Source: Vigna angularis
Lineage: Eukaryota; Streptophyta; Magnoliopsida; Fabales; Fabaceae
Reading direction: 5' to 3'
Assembly: GCF_016808095.1 (NCBI RefSeq)
Contig: NC_068971.1
Span: 35,762,131 to 35,826,130 of the forward strand
DNA: 64,000 bases
The notes under the pieces are model-generated. The model was not told where the DNA came from and searched no databases. It saw nothing but the letters and a program-made list of their open reading frames with translations. A program made the translations under genes and the position numbers. Below are positions 33,002-46,561 of this stretch, in pieces (within the stretch, counting starts at the first letter, position 1; every line of letters starts with the position of its first letter).

Positions 33002-36000
33002 TAACTAGAAAACGTACACAATATATATATTTTTAATTTACTTATCACACTTGAAATAAATGAAAGCTAGTTAGACATTTACGATATAATTTTTCTAATT
33101 GGTGCTTTTACTTTCTCAAAATTTAAACTCAAATTTAAAAGAATTCTTAAATCATAAGTACAAATATTAACTCCTAATTTTAAAATTTTAAAATTCAAAT
33201 TAAATAAACAAGCACTTTTATTAATTCATCTCAGCAGGTTATAAAATTCAAAGGAATCCCATAAATATATTAGTGGAATTCAAAGTTAGAAATAAATAGT
33301 AAGAGAAATATTTTTATTCTTCTGAAACAGCTTAAATTGGCAAAGAATTAAAAATGCAGGAGGTGGAATTGAATTTGTTTCAATTCTCTGCTTCCTTTGA
33401 ATCAATAATTGCACCAAAAGTGCACGGCTCGCGTGCCGACAACGGAGTATGAGCAGCCTGGAAATTCAGCTATTCGTGTCCTTTGAATCGCTTTGAAATT
33501 GATTTCAAATTGTACAAGGTATGAGATTAATGACACAAAAAAACAAAAGATACTCTAGCAGTTACATTTTTTTTGTCGTTAAAAGTTAGAAAATGGGTTT
33601 CTTTAAAGATTGAAATAACAAAATATATGTTGGCTGTCAAAAACATTAGTAATTTAATTTCTATATTTAGATTTATAATTTATTTTGGTCTTTTTTTTAT
33701 AGAAAACTTGTACGACTTAAAACAAAAACAAAAAATGGAGAAAACTTTCTTGACCTAAAGTAATGTGTAGGCTAAAATAGTCATGTCCCTTGATTGTGGG
33801 ATTAACATTTTATTTATAAGTTAAATAATTACAAATAGTTTTTTATCTCAAAATTAGGATAATATTTCAGTTATAAGAATAAAGAACAGAAGTTTACAAA
33901 GATAATAACAAAAGACTACAAAAGATTATAAGATAATAAAAAATATTACAAAAGATAACAAGTTAATAACCAAAAAAACTAAAGATCCAACAAATTCCTC
34001 ATGGTTTGGCTCCATGGGTCTTCAAGCTTGTTAAAAGTTGGGGACATCAAACACGACCCATAAACGATTTATGGTTAAGTTCATGGTTACCTCAGTATAC
34101 TTCCACACAAAACTCTTGCATTACTTTTGGTGTAGCTCGACCTGAAAATGATCATTAATGAAGTTCATTGTTTTGCTTGTGTAAAAAAACTCTTGCTAGA
34201 TCTACTTATATGTTGAGGTTGGTAACCCTTGGACGATACACAACCCTCTAACCTTAGTCATTAGCTTTCGTGATTCGAAAGGTTGACAAAAATCCATCAT
34301 CAATATCAACTTTGTTTTTGTTAAGTTTTAATTAAATTCACTCCAATTTAATTTGTTTTGCGATTTCTATCACTAACAGAGATTCAAAGTGGAAAAATAA
34401 AAAAAAATGATTAATTTTAAGCAAACTTGATGAAAATGTGATTGGTGTGGTTAAACGACAGAATTGAGACTGAGCTAAAAAAGCAAACCCTTTAGAAGAT
34501 AAAACCTCAAACACTAAACTTGAGGCTAAGTCATGAAGACTCTTTCTCAAAGAAGTCATCTCAAGAGCTGAAGTGTTAGAGCATGAGACTAACCCTTTGA
34601 AACTCTCTTGTATTGATATTGTTTTATTTATCAAAGTATGTCTTCATTAAATGTTTGTAAAATAGTTTATGCTTTTTGTTGAATGAATTGATCACTCATC
34701 TTATTTCACTAGTTTAGGATTGAGTGGGAATTGATTTCAAATTGTGGTCCAACTAATTATTCTCCTCCTTAGATGTTACAAATAGATCTAAGACTATATA
34801 TAGCTGGTTATAGAATTCTAATATCAATGTAAGTGATTCATTTAAGTCGTCGCTAAGGAATCATACTGAAGTTTGATGATTTCTCTATGCGCTAAGAATA
34901 AACCTAGGGTTATATTTAAAGATAACTTCGAGGACATGAATAATTTCACTTTTGTAAATAATGATTAAATCAGTATAAGAGAGGGACAAAGTAGTGAAAT
35001 CTAGTTTCAACATGTTTTTAACATATTGAAGTTAAAATTTTACTTAAAATTGTTTTAGTGCATCTTTATTGCCTTAAATCAACACTTTTTATACATCAAA
35101 TTTGTTTTCATACTTATCGTACAACTCAAACACTTTTTTATTCAAATAAAAATAATTTAAACACTGTATATTCTACTAAATTCATATTGATACGACTCTT
35201 GTTATATTACAAACTATGCAATATACTTGCTAGAAAAAATGATTACAGTAAAACATCAATAAGAGAAAAATTCTAATTTTTGGTCAAAGTTTGAAGACTA
35301 AAAACATGTTTAACTTCTTCTCTATCTACTCATATGGTTGTTCCCAACACTCATTGACTAGCCTCAACATATTAACTAGGTCCCATGGTAGACATAAAAA
35401 ATGACAAAATGCATTACGAAAGATATTGATATAAGATTGAAATTATTTTATGTTCCAAATTTAGATATAAATTTAGTCCCAAACTTTAAAATTGAAAAGA
35501 TATAATTGTCATAAGCCAACAATATTAATTTTTTTTAAGTATCAACTGTGTGTTGTTTACACTGTTTGACACCTTCCAACTCAAATGTTAACCAAAAATA
35601 TTGTTTATCATGTAGAAGAAAAATTAACATAATTAGGTTAAAAATACTAAATACATTCAATTTTCAAGGTTGAGATTAAAATGTATCAAAATTTGGAAGA
35701 AAATGAATTATAATTTCATATCCAAATTTAAGAAATACAAACATATTTATTCTATTTAAAGTGCTTTATATTTTAATAATAATATTTAATATTTACGTTC
35801 TTGAAAAATATTATGAAAATAAGAAAATTATCCACACATTATATTGGTAGAATACTAATTAGAAACAACCAAGAACTTTATATGACTATCTAATGTCAAA
35901 AATAGTTTTTAAAAAGTTATAATGTGAATTAACATTAAATTAGTGTTTTTATAAAAAAGTAAATAAATTGCTAATTATGGCTTACGAGTAACCTGCTAAT

Positions 36001-36111
36001 TAAGTTTAATGTAATCTGTAAAGCCATGTAAGTTTATGTTTAACAAGAGAAAAGCGATTAAGGGGGAAAAAAGAAGCAAAAGAAGTGATAATTATGAGCA
36101 TTATGTATAGT
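32842..36111. other. AT-rich intergenic DNA
   Basis: No gene could be supported. It contains an (AT)n run at 32958-32997 and many short frames without homology that I recognise. Confidence 0.5.
32958..32997. repeat. (AT)n microsatellite
   Basis: An AT dinucleotide run of about 40 bp. Confidence 0.9.
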
Positions 36112-39100
36112 TTAGAAGCAAAGTCTTCTCCTACAGGCCTCAAAAGGCAGAGTGTAGAAACAGCCTAAATCTCTAACGATTTCTTCGATCAAATCCTTGC
36201 AGATATAATCTTGCAAAGCTAACCCAATTCTTCCAAGCTCTCGTTTTTCTCCCCAGTCAACGTCCCTACACACTTCATCCACACTTTTTATCATGGCTTT
36301 GCTACTCCACATCACCAAATGGTCTTCGTCGCTCACTTTCTTGTACCCTGACTCACATGTCATTCTCTCGTATATGTAAGTACTGCTGATTTCTTCTTCC
36401 CCCGGCTTCTTCAACAACTGTTGTTTTTGTTGTTGTATTCGCGCTGCACACAAAAATGTCCATCATCGTTAATCATATTATGTTTTAATCCATCATACAG
36501 ATACAGAAGTAGTACTATAGATAATAAGAAGAAGAAGAATTTGTGCTTTGTGCTTTAATCTTGTTAAAGAATTGGATAACATTTAATATAAAAAATAAAT
36601 AATTTGAAAATTGGACTTATCAACGATGTAGTAGCAGCAGCAGGCAAGCAACAACGCTCTTGGTGGTTGGGGGAGATGGGTGGTTTGGGTGGGGCTATAA
36701 ATTAACAAATCCCTGAAAAAGTGCCTCTCTGGGTGGCAGGTAAAGCACCAAAGGTGGGTGTTTCTTTTCTCTCTCCACCCTCCTTTTTCTTTTGAACATC
36801 TTTTGACTGCCTCAATTCATGAGGCACAGTCTCTAGAGTGAGTAATAAATTGTGGTCCAACATCCATCGACCAAAGTACTACATTTTATTAGTCTTTTGT
36901 TATTTAGGAATCAGAAATAATAAATATTCTTTAAGTTTGGTTTCTAGCTAAAAACATATAGTAATTGCTGGGTAGAGAACGTGAGATATTTTTATCTGTG
37001 GTGAAACGTACAGAAAAGGAACATTAGGAGAAGAATAATTATTCGGTGGTTTGGTTTTAACAGATATCTCTGGATCACTTTATGTTAAATTGGGTGCAAG
37101 ATGATTGCAGTGGTAAAAGGGAATTAATCTGTCTCCCACTATGAAGGTCATGATGGTGTGGAATACAAAGAAGTTATGATTTCGAAACATGGAATCCTAA
37201 AAATCATGGGCAGCAGCAGTGTGCTTTTCGATCAAACATCATTGTCTCTCCTCTTCAAGGCTAAGTACTAACTACTTTAACACCATCGAATGTAATTACA
37301 AACTATGCTACTTTTCGGGTTAGGGATTCTGGATGTCATTTCACAAAATGACAATTAAGATGCTTGGAATTGGCATTATAGCACATGCCACTTATTTATT
37401 GATTTCAATAATAATAATTAAATAACTTTACTTTTTGACTTGGCATAATCTTAAAACTAATTCCAAAATTTAAAGGAAACCAATTTTGCTACTAATCCAA
37501 ATATAATAACTATGCTTAATTAGCCAGCTGTGCCCATTCTTTGTCCACTTTAGACATTTCATACCTAACTAGGGTCTAAAGAAAATACTTTTGGAAATTT
37601 ACATTTCAACTTTAAACATGTGTTCCGATCAGAAAACAAAAACTTTAAACATGTGCAAAAGATTAGATGAAAGAGACCAAAAGAGGTAATCAGCTCATCT
37701 AATGATCTAAATCCTATTCCTTATCCTGAAAAATCCACGATATAAAAACATGGAGTACGAAATAGTAACAAGGAATGGAATATTCAGACCACATGAGTTA
37801 AAACTAGATTATAGAATCATTTTTTTAGGATTATAGTCTCACTTTCTCTTTCTCTTTCATTTTATTATTATTAGTAAGTATCGTCTGTCTTCGTACCACA
37901 CATATCTAGCTCCAATAAGATGATAATTGAGTATTATCTAAAACTAAAACTAATTTCCTAACAGCGTTTTGTGGGAGAATTTTCATAAAATTGATTTCAA
38001 AGAAATGTAATTTATGTTTGGATGTATTTACTCTACAAAATTAATGAATTTTCGGAACAATTTTTAGCTAACGTAAGAGTTCAAAATCAATTATAGAACC
38101 AAAATAAATAACTTAATGTAGAAAAAAGTGAACATTTGTAAAACCAAAGCCGTTCTAAGAAAAATTTCCAGTATAACAGGTTTTAAATCAACGAAGCTAA
38201 TTACACTTCTTGAGTCCATGCAGAAGTAGAATTAAGCTACTTTATTATAAGCATATCTTATAATAGAATAATTTACAAAATGAGAAGAATTATCGTAGAT
38301 TTTTATTTGGCCACATTAATCTATAATTAAAGTGAAAAAAAGAATTTTATCTAAATTTAAAATAATGAAAATGCTCAATGGGAATGGATACTACGGTTAA
38401 GCGGAGGCTTACCAAATGAATGTCGTCCCGAGGGGCAACTCGGACTGAGTGGAGAACGAGTGAACTCGTCGAGCACGGACACAGGACTCGGTTGCTGTTG
38501 CTGTTGGTCACCGTTAACCACTGAACACTTCACCTCCGAAACCGTTCTCAACTTATCATCCAAGCCAACGGAAGCCACCGCCGGCGACGGTGACTGCCGA
38601 GGAGGATCTGCCAAACGCACGGACTCGATTATCTTCTTCAGCGCTTTGAGATCCTCGTCGCATCTCTGCAACGCACCGAGCAGCTTCTGCCTCTTCTCCG
38701 CCACCGAATCCGTCGGCGCCGAAGCCGCCTCTAGTCCCATGAGCCTCGCTACAATCGCCGGCCCCTCGCGACGGCTCTCCTCCGGAGGCGCCTTCACAAT
38801 GGAGCAGCGAATCTCCGCCGGCAACGTCGGGCTCCGCGGAACCTCGCTCGACAGCTTCCGTTCGCTGGCGGCAGCCTTCGCATTTTCCGGTCGCGAATTT
38901 TCGGCGGCGGCGGGAGTGGAATTCTTATTAATCTGCCTCTTTCCTGAGAATAAGGACAAAAGAAAAGAATATTGTGTGACTAAAATTTTCCGAGAAAAGA
39001 ACGAAACAGATATGGTGTGGGCCCGAAAAAATGCGAAACGAAACGCACCAAATGTAAGGAAGCGCCGAGAGCGACGCGCATTGGAGCTGGAGATGAAGTG

Positions 39101-39202
39101 GAGAATGCCGGACATGCAGCCGATTGTTTTGGCGTGAAGCTTCTCCGGCGGAGTTTCTCTCCGCGACGACGACGGCGACACCGCGCTGCTTTGTCGCTTC
39201 AT
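36112..39202 (-). CDS. DUF4378 domain protein with VARLMGLE motif (LONGIFOLIA/TRM-like)
   Basis: Three minus-strand exons give 338 aa: 39202-39049, 38943-38413 and 36443-36112. The joints are T-F-G|K-R-Q and H-S-F|A-R-I, both with GT/AG sites and continuous phase. ATG 39202 (MKRQSSAVSPSSS) was preferred to the open frame further upstream, which has no plant-like start. Residues 116-123 are VARLMGLE, the short motif shared by plant DUF3741/DUF4378 proteins. Exon 3 is the end of a DUF4378 domain (WSSKAMIKSVDEVCRDVDWG; RIGLALQDYICKDLIEEIV). Members such as LONGIFOLIA/TRM proteins act in cortical microtubule organisation and polar cell growth. This protein is short for the family, so a specific role cannot be assigned. 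The second intron is about 1.97 kb. Confidence 0.85.
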
Positions 39203-39209
39203 CAGTCTC

Positions 39210-41268
39210 TCTCTGTCTGTCTCTCTTCCTTGGTTTGACACGCCTACCCCTGTGTTTGTGTGAAAGAGCAACGGTTATGACAAAAACAACGTAAACTAAA
39301 GCAAATTGCACGTGGAATGTTAATTATCATGTCTCGGTTACTTTTCCTCTTTTCGTTACTGTCTTTCTTTTTCTTTTTCTTTTTCTTTTTTATCTGCGGA
39401 ATGGTAATTAATTTGTTAATAATTACGTCTCTCCATTCTATTTTCCATTCTGTTAAGTATTATTTTTTTTACAATGTGATTAGAAAGAGTATTTTGTTTA
39501 AGAGAGGTTTGTTGCACGGGATGTGAATGACACCCCAAAGAAAAGGAAAAGTAGCAGTAAAAGGAATGGTCAATTGGTCATGGCTTCGGCATCCAATTAT
39601 GCATGACACTCATTATTAACAATGGAGTCATGCCCCTACTTCTAACCTGCTTTCAATTTCAATTATATAACAAAATGAAAAAGAAAATAACTAGTTAAAC
39701 CTGGAAAATCATTATCTTAATCAGATTTATTTATTCTTTGCGAGGATAAATTAATCTTACTTAAGCATCTAATTAATAATAAATTGACAATATTATTGTT
39801 AATGATATTACTCTTGCGACCTGTTTTTACACTTAGTCATAGTACCTCATCATATCAATAGTTGGAGTGCATGATTAGGTTGTGTGACCTACTTAATTTA
39901 TGACGTAGGGAATACACTAATTCTAGTATTCTCTAACACATATCGATCCCTTCCTTATTTATTAGGTCATCTGACTTACAAGGATAAGGGATACCTAATT
40001 TTATTAAAGCTACCACTTCCATATTTAGTCTTTTCATCTGTACTTTTAAAACCTCTAGTGGAAAATATTTATCACAAGATATAAATATTTCGAAAAGATT
40101 AACAAGTCATTGGCTGTAAAATTACATAATTATATTTTTATCCAAAACTTAACATGAAGTAATATAGCACTATTGTTCATACCGAAACAAAATTGGATCT
40201 CGAAGTCTAAGAAAAATGAAATATATTTTTAAAATTATTTTCTATATTTTTTTTAATAATAAAGTATGTTTTTTGAAGTTATTTTCTATTGTAACACCAC
40301 CTTATAGGATTACAGAAAAAATATATATTTAAATTATCTTTTACTTCCATTCAATGAGATTTTTAATATATCAAAACAAGTCTTTTAGTAAAGGTCTAAA
40401 AAAAGTATAATTCATTTTTAAAACTAATTTTTCATTTTTCAAAAATTAAGGATCAAAGGAAAGAATATTTGATTTTAGAGTAATTTTTTCATTCTTATAT
40501 AATATCAATATGTTAACATTAAGTATGTTAAAATAATATTGTTTTAGTCCATTACTCAAAGTATTATTCACTTTAAAGTTTAGAATTTCGTCTTAATTTT
40601 ATCCTTAAGAAGATTAAGAAAAAAAAATATTTAAATTATTCTTGATTTAAATTTATAAGTGATATTAAACGGTTAAACATATTAAAACAAAACTAAAACT
40701 CTAAGATAAAAACTAATATTATTTTAAATAAACTTTATACAAAAATTTATGAAAGGAAACAATTGTAACTAATTTAGTCTAAATTATATAATCACGTTAA
40801 TACTTAACATGTATAAGAGATCTACTCTTTAAATTAATAAAGGCTGATCCTCGTCCCGCCCTCTCAATTAAATAATTAATGAAATCATTCTTATATATTT
40901 AGATAATCAGATTAATAATCATTTTAATCAAGTTAATCACTATATAGGATAATGAGCATGTTATAGATTATTTCGTATTATTTTAACAAATTGTGTCACC
41001 TCAATGCATGTCTTTTACTATAGCATGCATAGGAAGGTAACCATATAAAAATATAATCAATGGATTCCCATTGCTTTTGGCTTATTCAATGATTACCATT
41101 CATAGCTTAAATCTAAAGTCATCGATTTTAAATAAAAAGAGAAGAAAAATAATATAAAAGATTATAGTCATTGTCTCATCGATGTCAAGTTGGTAAAACC
41201 CTGGAATTTTGTTGCAAAAGAAGAGAGTTGTGCTATTCTTTTATACATACATACATACATACATATAC

Positions 41269-41321
<53 letters not shown>

Positions 41322-42431
41322 CCCAATTATAAGGCCAACTTTTTGGTTTAAATCTAGCTTTACATTTTACGTAACGAGATTTGTCTCTTTCTGTAAAACA
41401 ATTTCTTAAAATAATTTCTTAAGGTTGTAGAATATTTACTTTGCAATTCCTTAATAAAATGTTTATTGAGTACTTTGAATAACGTGCAGTAAATATGTTG
41501 ACCTTTCAACAACCAACAAGTTGAGAGAAAATAATTAATAGCCACCGCAACTTTAAGGCATTCTGCGACCACACTTCTAAAAATAAAGCAGCTTCCCTAT
41601 CATTTTAGAAAAAGGAAAAATATAAAATTGTCATGAATGTATCTGCAGGTGTTGTTAAGCCTCAACATTTAGTAGAGAGAGGGGAAAAGAAGATGAATGG
41701 GAAAAATTGATGAAAAAAAACTGAGTGGAAATGAGAGTTATTTGATTTTTTTTTAAATATACTTATAATATTATTTTTTATTTATTTTGTATATATTTAT
41801 TATTTTAATTTTATTGAGAAAAGGAAAGAAACATAAATGTCATATAATTGATTAGAGCTATGTTGATTAATTATTTTGGAAAATATCGTCCAATAAGTAG
41901 AGAATGCATTATTTTTTCTTTACTTTTTTACATTGTTTTTGGCACTGAAAAACCTCGGCGAGTCTCTTGCGAGTTTTATTTTAAGCAACCTAAAAGTAAA
42001 GCTAGTATGTCTATTTGTTTAATTTATTGATGTATATATATGTGTAATTGTTCGATGATATATACTATTTGAGATTTTTTGGCTTACATTTAAGTAATTG
42101 TATGAAATTTAGTGTGATTGAGCATGTTATGTAGGATTGCGTGATTTATGTCAAATACTTGTATGGGGAACTAGTTTGTGCATTATAGTATTAAACACAC
42201 GAATTTCTTAATGAAAATATATATTTTTGTTTAACTAATGATCTAAATTGCATGAAATAAGACATTAGATGGTGAAAAGTTGGAGGAAGAATTACTCCAA
42301 CTGTGTATTATTGGTTGTACAGTTATTTGGGTAATGAAATTATCTTAATTTATTGAGTTAAGGATTGTGCGTAAACTAAAAGTGTTTAAATTAGTTTAGG
42401 TGCTAATATTTAGTGAGACATGTTTGATACA
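39210..42431. other. AT-rich intergenic DNA
   Basis: The left end is the probable promoter of the DUF4378 gene. The rest holds no gene that I can support. A CATA/AT microsatellite lies at about 41243-41320. Confidence 0.5.
41243..41320. repeat. compound (CATA)n(AT)n microsatellite
   Basis: Repeated ACAT/CATA tetranucleotides pass into two AT runs separated by a single C. Confidence 0.9.
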
Positions 42432-42440
42432 AATATTTTA

Positions 42441-43077
42441 GGATTTAGTCCCTAAACTATCAAGCAATTTTATTTTTAGTCTTTCTTTCAAAGTAAGGTA
42501 TTTTTTAGTCTTTCACCTTTAGGAAACAATAATTTTTCGTCCTAAAAAACCAACGACGTTAAAAAGAAGCTGAGCTGGCTAACGGTGGAGTGTCACGTCA
42601 TGTTTTTTTTTTCTGATATTGAGTCAATATGTCCCTTACCGTACGGTAATGCCAAACAATATTGTTAATGGCCGAACGGTATTGGTGGTGACCGAACGGT
42701 ATTGTTAATGACCGAACGATATTGGTAATGGTCGAATGATTATGATGACTGAATGACCAAATGGTATTGGTGGTGACCGAACGGTATTGGTGGTAGCCGA
42801 ATGGTTATGATGATTGAATGATGATGGTGACCGAACGGTGATGGTGACTGAATGATGATGGTGACCGAACAGTGAGGGTCAGTTTGACTCAGTGTGAGAA
42901 AAAAGATGACGTGACACTCCACCGTTAGCCAACTCAGCTCCTTTTTAAGGCTGTTGGTTTTTGAGGACGAAAAATTATGTTTTCCTAAAGGAAAAGGACT
43001 AAAAAGTACCTTAGTATGAAAGAGGGACTAAAAACAAAATCGCTTGATAGTTTAGGGACTAAAAACATATTTAACCC
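42441..43077. mobile_element. short MULE of the 17591-18852 family with internal minisatellite
   Basis: A 637-bp element with a perfect 9-bp target duplication AATATTTTA (42432-42440 and 43078-43086). Its inverted termini share TTTTTAGTCCCTAAACTATC, AAAGTAAGGTA and GAGCTGGCTAACGGTGGAGT. They match the 17591-18852 element, so the two are family members. Compared with the right end, the outermost left end has lost about 11 bp. The interior is not a captured gene but a degenerate tandem array (see 42645-42875). Confidence 0.85.
42645..42875. repeat. minisatellite around GACCGAACGGTATTGGTGGT
   Basis: About ten imperfect copies of a 17-25-bp unit with the core ACCGAACGGT (or ACTGAATGAT), followed by ATTGGTGGTG or GATGGTG. 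The core ACCGNNCGGT is itself nearly palindromic. The array fills most of the MULE interior. Confidence 0.8.
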
Positions 43078-43171
43078 AATATTTTAAAAGACAACTATTT
43101 ACTATCTTTGAAAGTTTTTATCAATGCTTTGAAATGGATTAAATAAATTTGATGAACTTGTTTGAATAATG

Positions 43172-43231
<60 letters not shown>
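43172..43231. repeat. (AT)n microsatellite
   Basis: An AT dinucleotide run of about 60 bp. Confidence 0.9.
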
Positions 43232-43234
<3 letters not shown>

Positions 43235-43655
43235 TCTAGATAGCTTACTTTTATTGTATTTTTTTGGCTTTTTATATAATTATACGTGTACATGAATAGA
43301 CGACACTAGTCCTGGTGATTCTAAATAAACTCAGATTGTGTTACGTAAAAACACAAATGTGTATAAACTAATGTAGTTTTTGAAATACTTTGGTTATATA
43401 TGTTAAGACTATATGATCTAGTCATGATAAGAAGTAATTCAACAATTGTTTCAATAATTTATACCATAATAACTAAGTCTTAGAATAAAACAATTTGTAA
43501 ACTAATATATTTGTTATAAATATTTTTTTTTTAAAAAAGTCTTAAAATTGTATCTTTATGAAGCTTATATACTAGGGTTATGTTAATTGATATTCTTATC
43601 CTAACAAGTACTAGACAACACTTACTTAAAGCTCATAATAAGAGAAGACACGAGT

Positions 43656-43658
<3 letters not shown>

Positions 43659-43693
<35 letters not shown>
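43659..43693. repeat. (AT)n microsatellite
   Basis: An AT dinucleotide run of about 35 bp. Confidence 0.9.
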
Positions 43694-46561
43694 CAAGTGA
43701 CACAACCTCAATTTAAATTTATTAAATTATTTTAAAGAATTGTCATGATGTTGATCTACACATTTTCTTGAAAACTCTAATATAGCATACTAACTTTCTA
43801 CTGATGTTTGCTCAAAATAGTATCATCAATACAAGAAAAACATGTTCAAAACAAAAAGTTAATACAAAGCACAAGTGATGTCACATTATACTCTATTAGA
43901 TAAATGGTTACCTAGTCATGTTGCAACTTTCACATGCAATAGAATATCAACACACTAATCTCAACTATTTTTATTCAATGTCAACAAATAGAAAGTTTGT
44001 TTTGCAAAACCAACTAAAAATTTTATACGAAATATCATTGCATAAAAATATTATTGTTTCTTTTCCCATCAGTAGTAAAAAACATATTTGAGATGTTCCA
44101 TATATTTGCACACTAAACCCGTTAATGTTCTCTCCCACATCTGATGTTAGAACTTGTTTCAACTGTTAGAAGTTAATACATCTACCTAAAGATTGTCCAT
44201 TGAAAAAGAAGACAAATGTTATTGTTCATAGTGATAAGATTCAACATTCTTGGTTAGGAGACCAAACCTAGAGAGAGTTGGTAGAGTCTTTGCTATCAAT
44301 GGAGGGAAGGCCTCACACTTTGATACTGGGTGAAATATTTGTATGTAGACATTGGGTATATATGACTATATATATAAGTTGATAGTTGTTTTTACAGAGT
44401 TGAAGACGTATCTTGTAAAGACTTCAACAACTCCACGAACATCTAACCTTTTATTCCAAAGTGTTTGTCTTCCTACTAAATATTTGTCCTTCATAAGATG
44501 AACGAGGATTGTGTCTACAAAAAACACTCTTATGCTTACGTCAACAAAATATTAAACATGTAATTAATGAGAACGTAAATAAAATACATTAATGATTGTG
44601 TTATTTATAATATAATTATTAATTTTATGGTCCCTTACCTGGTATGAGCCTAGACTTTGGCCTAATGGTCCATTTATCTTTTATGAGCAAATATTTAATC
44701 ATATTCTGATAACATTTACAAAACAGTCAGTATCCCATTTGTTATGAAAAACTCATATATAGAAGTATTCACTTGTAATTTGTACTGCATCGTTCTAAGA
44801 TGAAATCAATATTGATATGATCGAGAGATACTCAACCATATACAATACAATAATTTTCACACCAACTTTCATAATAATAATCACTTCTACAACTTTTAAC
44901 ATTAAACTTATTGGAAGCACACATATTCAAAATAAATTTGATATGTCTATCTTTAAAAATATCCTAATATCATCTTAAAATTAAATTAATTATTAAATTT
45001 CGTTTATATATTGATTGTATTATATATTTAATTAAAATATTAGTTCATTATTTAATTTTTATTACTATGATCATATTATTCTATGTGATTACATAATTTT
45101 CTAGATATACATAGTTGTAGGAAGTTAGTAGTTTTTTTTATAATATTTGAAATTTGTAATATAGTATATATTTATATTTTTTGGAATAATATTCTTTTAA
45201 TGTATACATAGGGTGTAACACTTACCAAATGTTTGTGTTTAAGGTGAGTTTGGATGGTATGCCATATTTGGAGATATCATCTTCATGTTAATAATTGAAT
45301 TGCCTTTTTCACAAGCCATCTACTACTCTCATTTGTCCAATCCTATGATCTTTTGGGGTTGTTAAGAATATACATTTAATTTTTACTTTAATCCAGAGTC
45401 ATCGATATATGTAACTAAATTTATGACTTGTGGTTACATGTCAACACACACATTTAATTCATTTGCTTTTTATGTTGCTTGTGCTACAACTGGTCTTCTC
45501 TCTTAAACGTGGGCCATATTCCAGTAATCTATAATTATATATAATAATTATACGTAATAATGAGGATATTTTTATTTAATACACACATGTTATCTTATAC
45601 TACAAAAATAATATATCTTAGGGTTGATTATTTTTCGACAGTTTTCAAAACCTGAAGTAATTTTCGGAAGTTTTTTATTAAAGATCGCAGCTATGTTTTT
45701 TATTTTTTTATTTTTTAAAACTTTTCGATGGCTATACAAAAACTGTCCATAATATTTAATTTATCTCTTTTATGAATATTTTTTCAGTCCTTTTTCTCCT
45801 TTTTTTTAGCCTTCCTTTACGTATGTCTCTCAGTTTTTGAACTCATTTTTCCCAATCCTACTTCTTTCCCGCGTCGTTTATCTACGTTTCTCGGATTTTA
45901 GTTCGCGTCTCAAAGGCTTATCTTCGTGTCTTGAAGCCTTCACGTCTCGAACGTTGTTCTTCACATTTTCTTCACAAGGTGTGAAGTTCTCGCACAAGGA
46001 GCATGGCAAAGGAGGAGGTTTGTATTCGGTTTTGGTAGAGAGGAAACACAAGTTTCGGCGGCCAGGTGCAACCTCCATCCTCAGCGTCGCGCGGTGGGTA
46101 CCACGGCGGTGACATCTTCGCGGCACGGGGACGGGCTTCGCTAGATACGGTTTGAATCGTGTTCTTTTTCTTTTTCCGATTCTTGTGATTTGGGGTTATG
46201 TCTATTTTATTCTTTAATAAACAACCGTTAAACTATCAAAACTACTTCATATTTATGTTTTATCTCATTATTTAAAAATTAAGCGAACATTTATTTCATT
46301 TATTTTAACTATGATTTTTCTTTAAATTTAATGTATCATATTGAAAAATATTTTATTTAAGCTATAATGTATAATTTTGTGGGGGCGTAAAGGCGATGTT
46401 CTATTGTATTAATATAAATTGGTTTTTATTCAAGACTTTGACTTCTTAAAACTATATTTCTTATCATTTAAATTTCCAGAGCAAGGAAAATAATAATTTT
46501 ACATGACATTTGAATGTTACATTAATTTGATATGTTCAAACAACCTGGATTAATGTGCAGT

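Larger units (their letters stand above)
43087..45215. other. AT-rich intergenic DNA
   Basis: No gene was found. It contains (AT)n arrays at 43172-43231 and 43659-43693. Confidence 0.5.

Noticed and set aside
45590..46200. A further CACTA left end at the ACTACAAAAATAAT near 45600
   Set aside because: It resembles a CACTA end but lacks the first C, a matching right end and a target duplication; the evidence is too weak.
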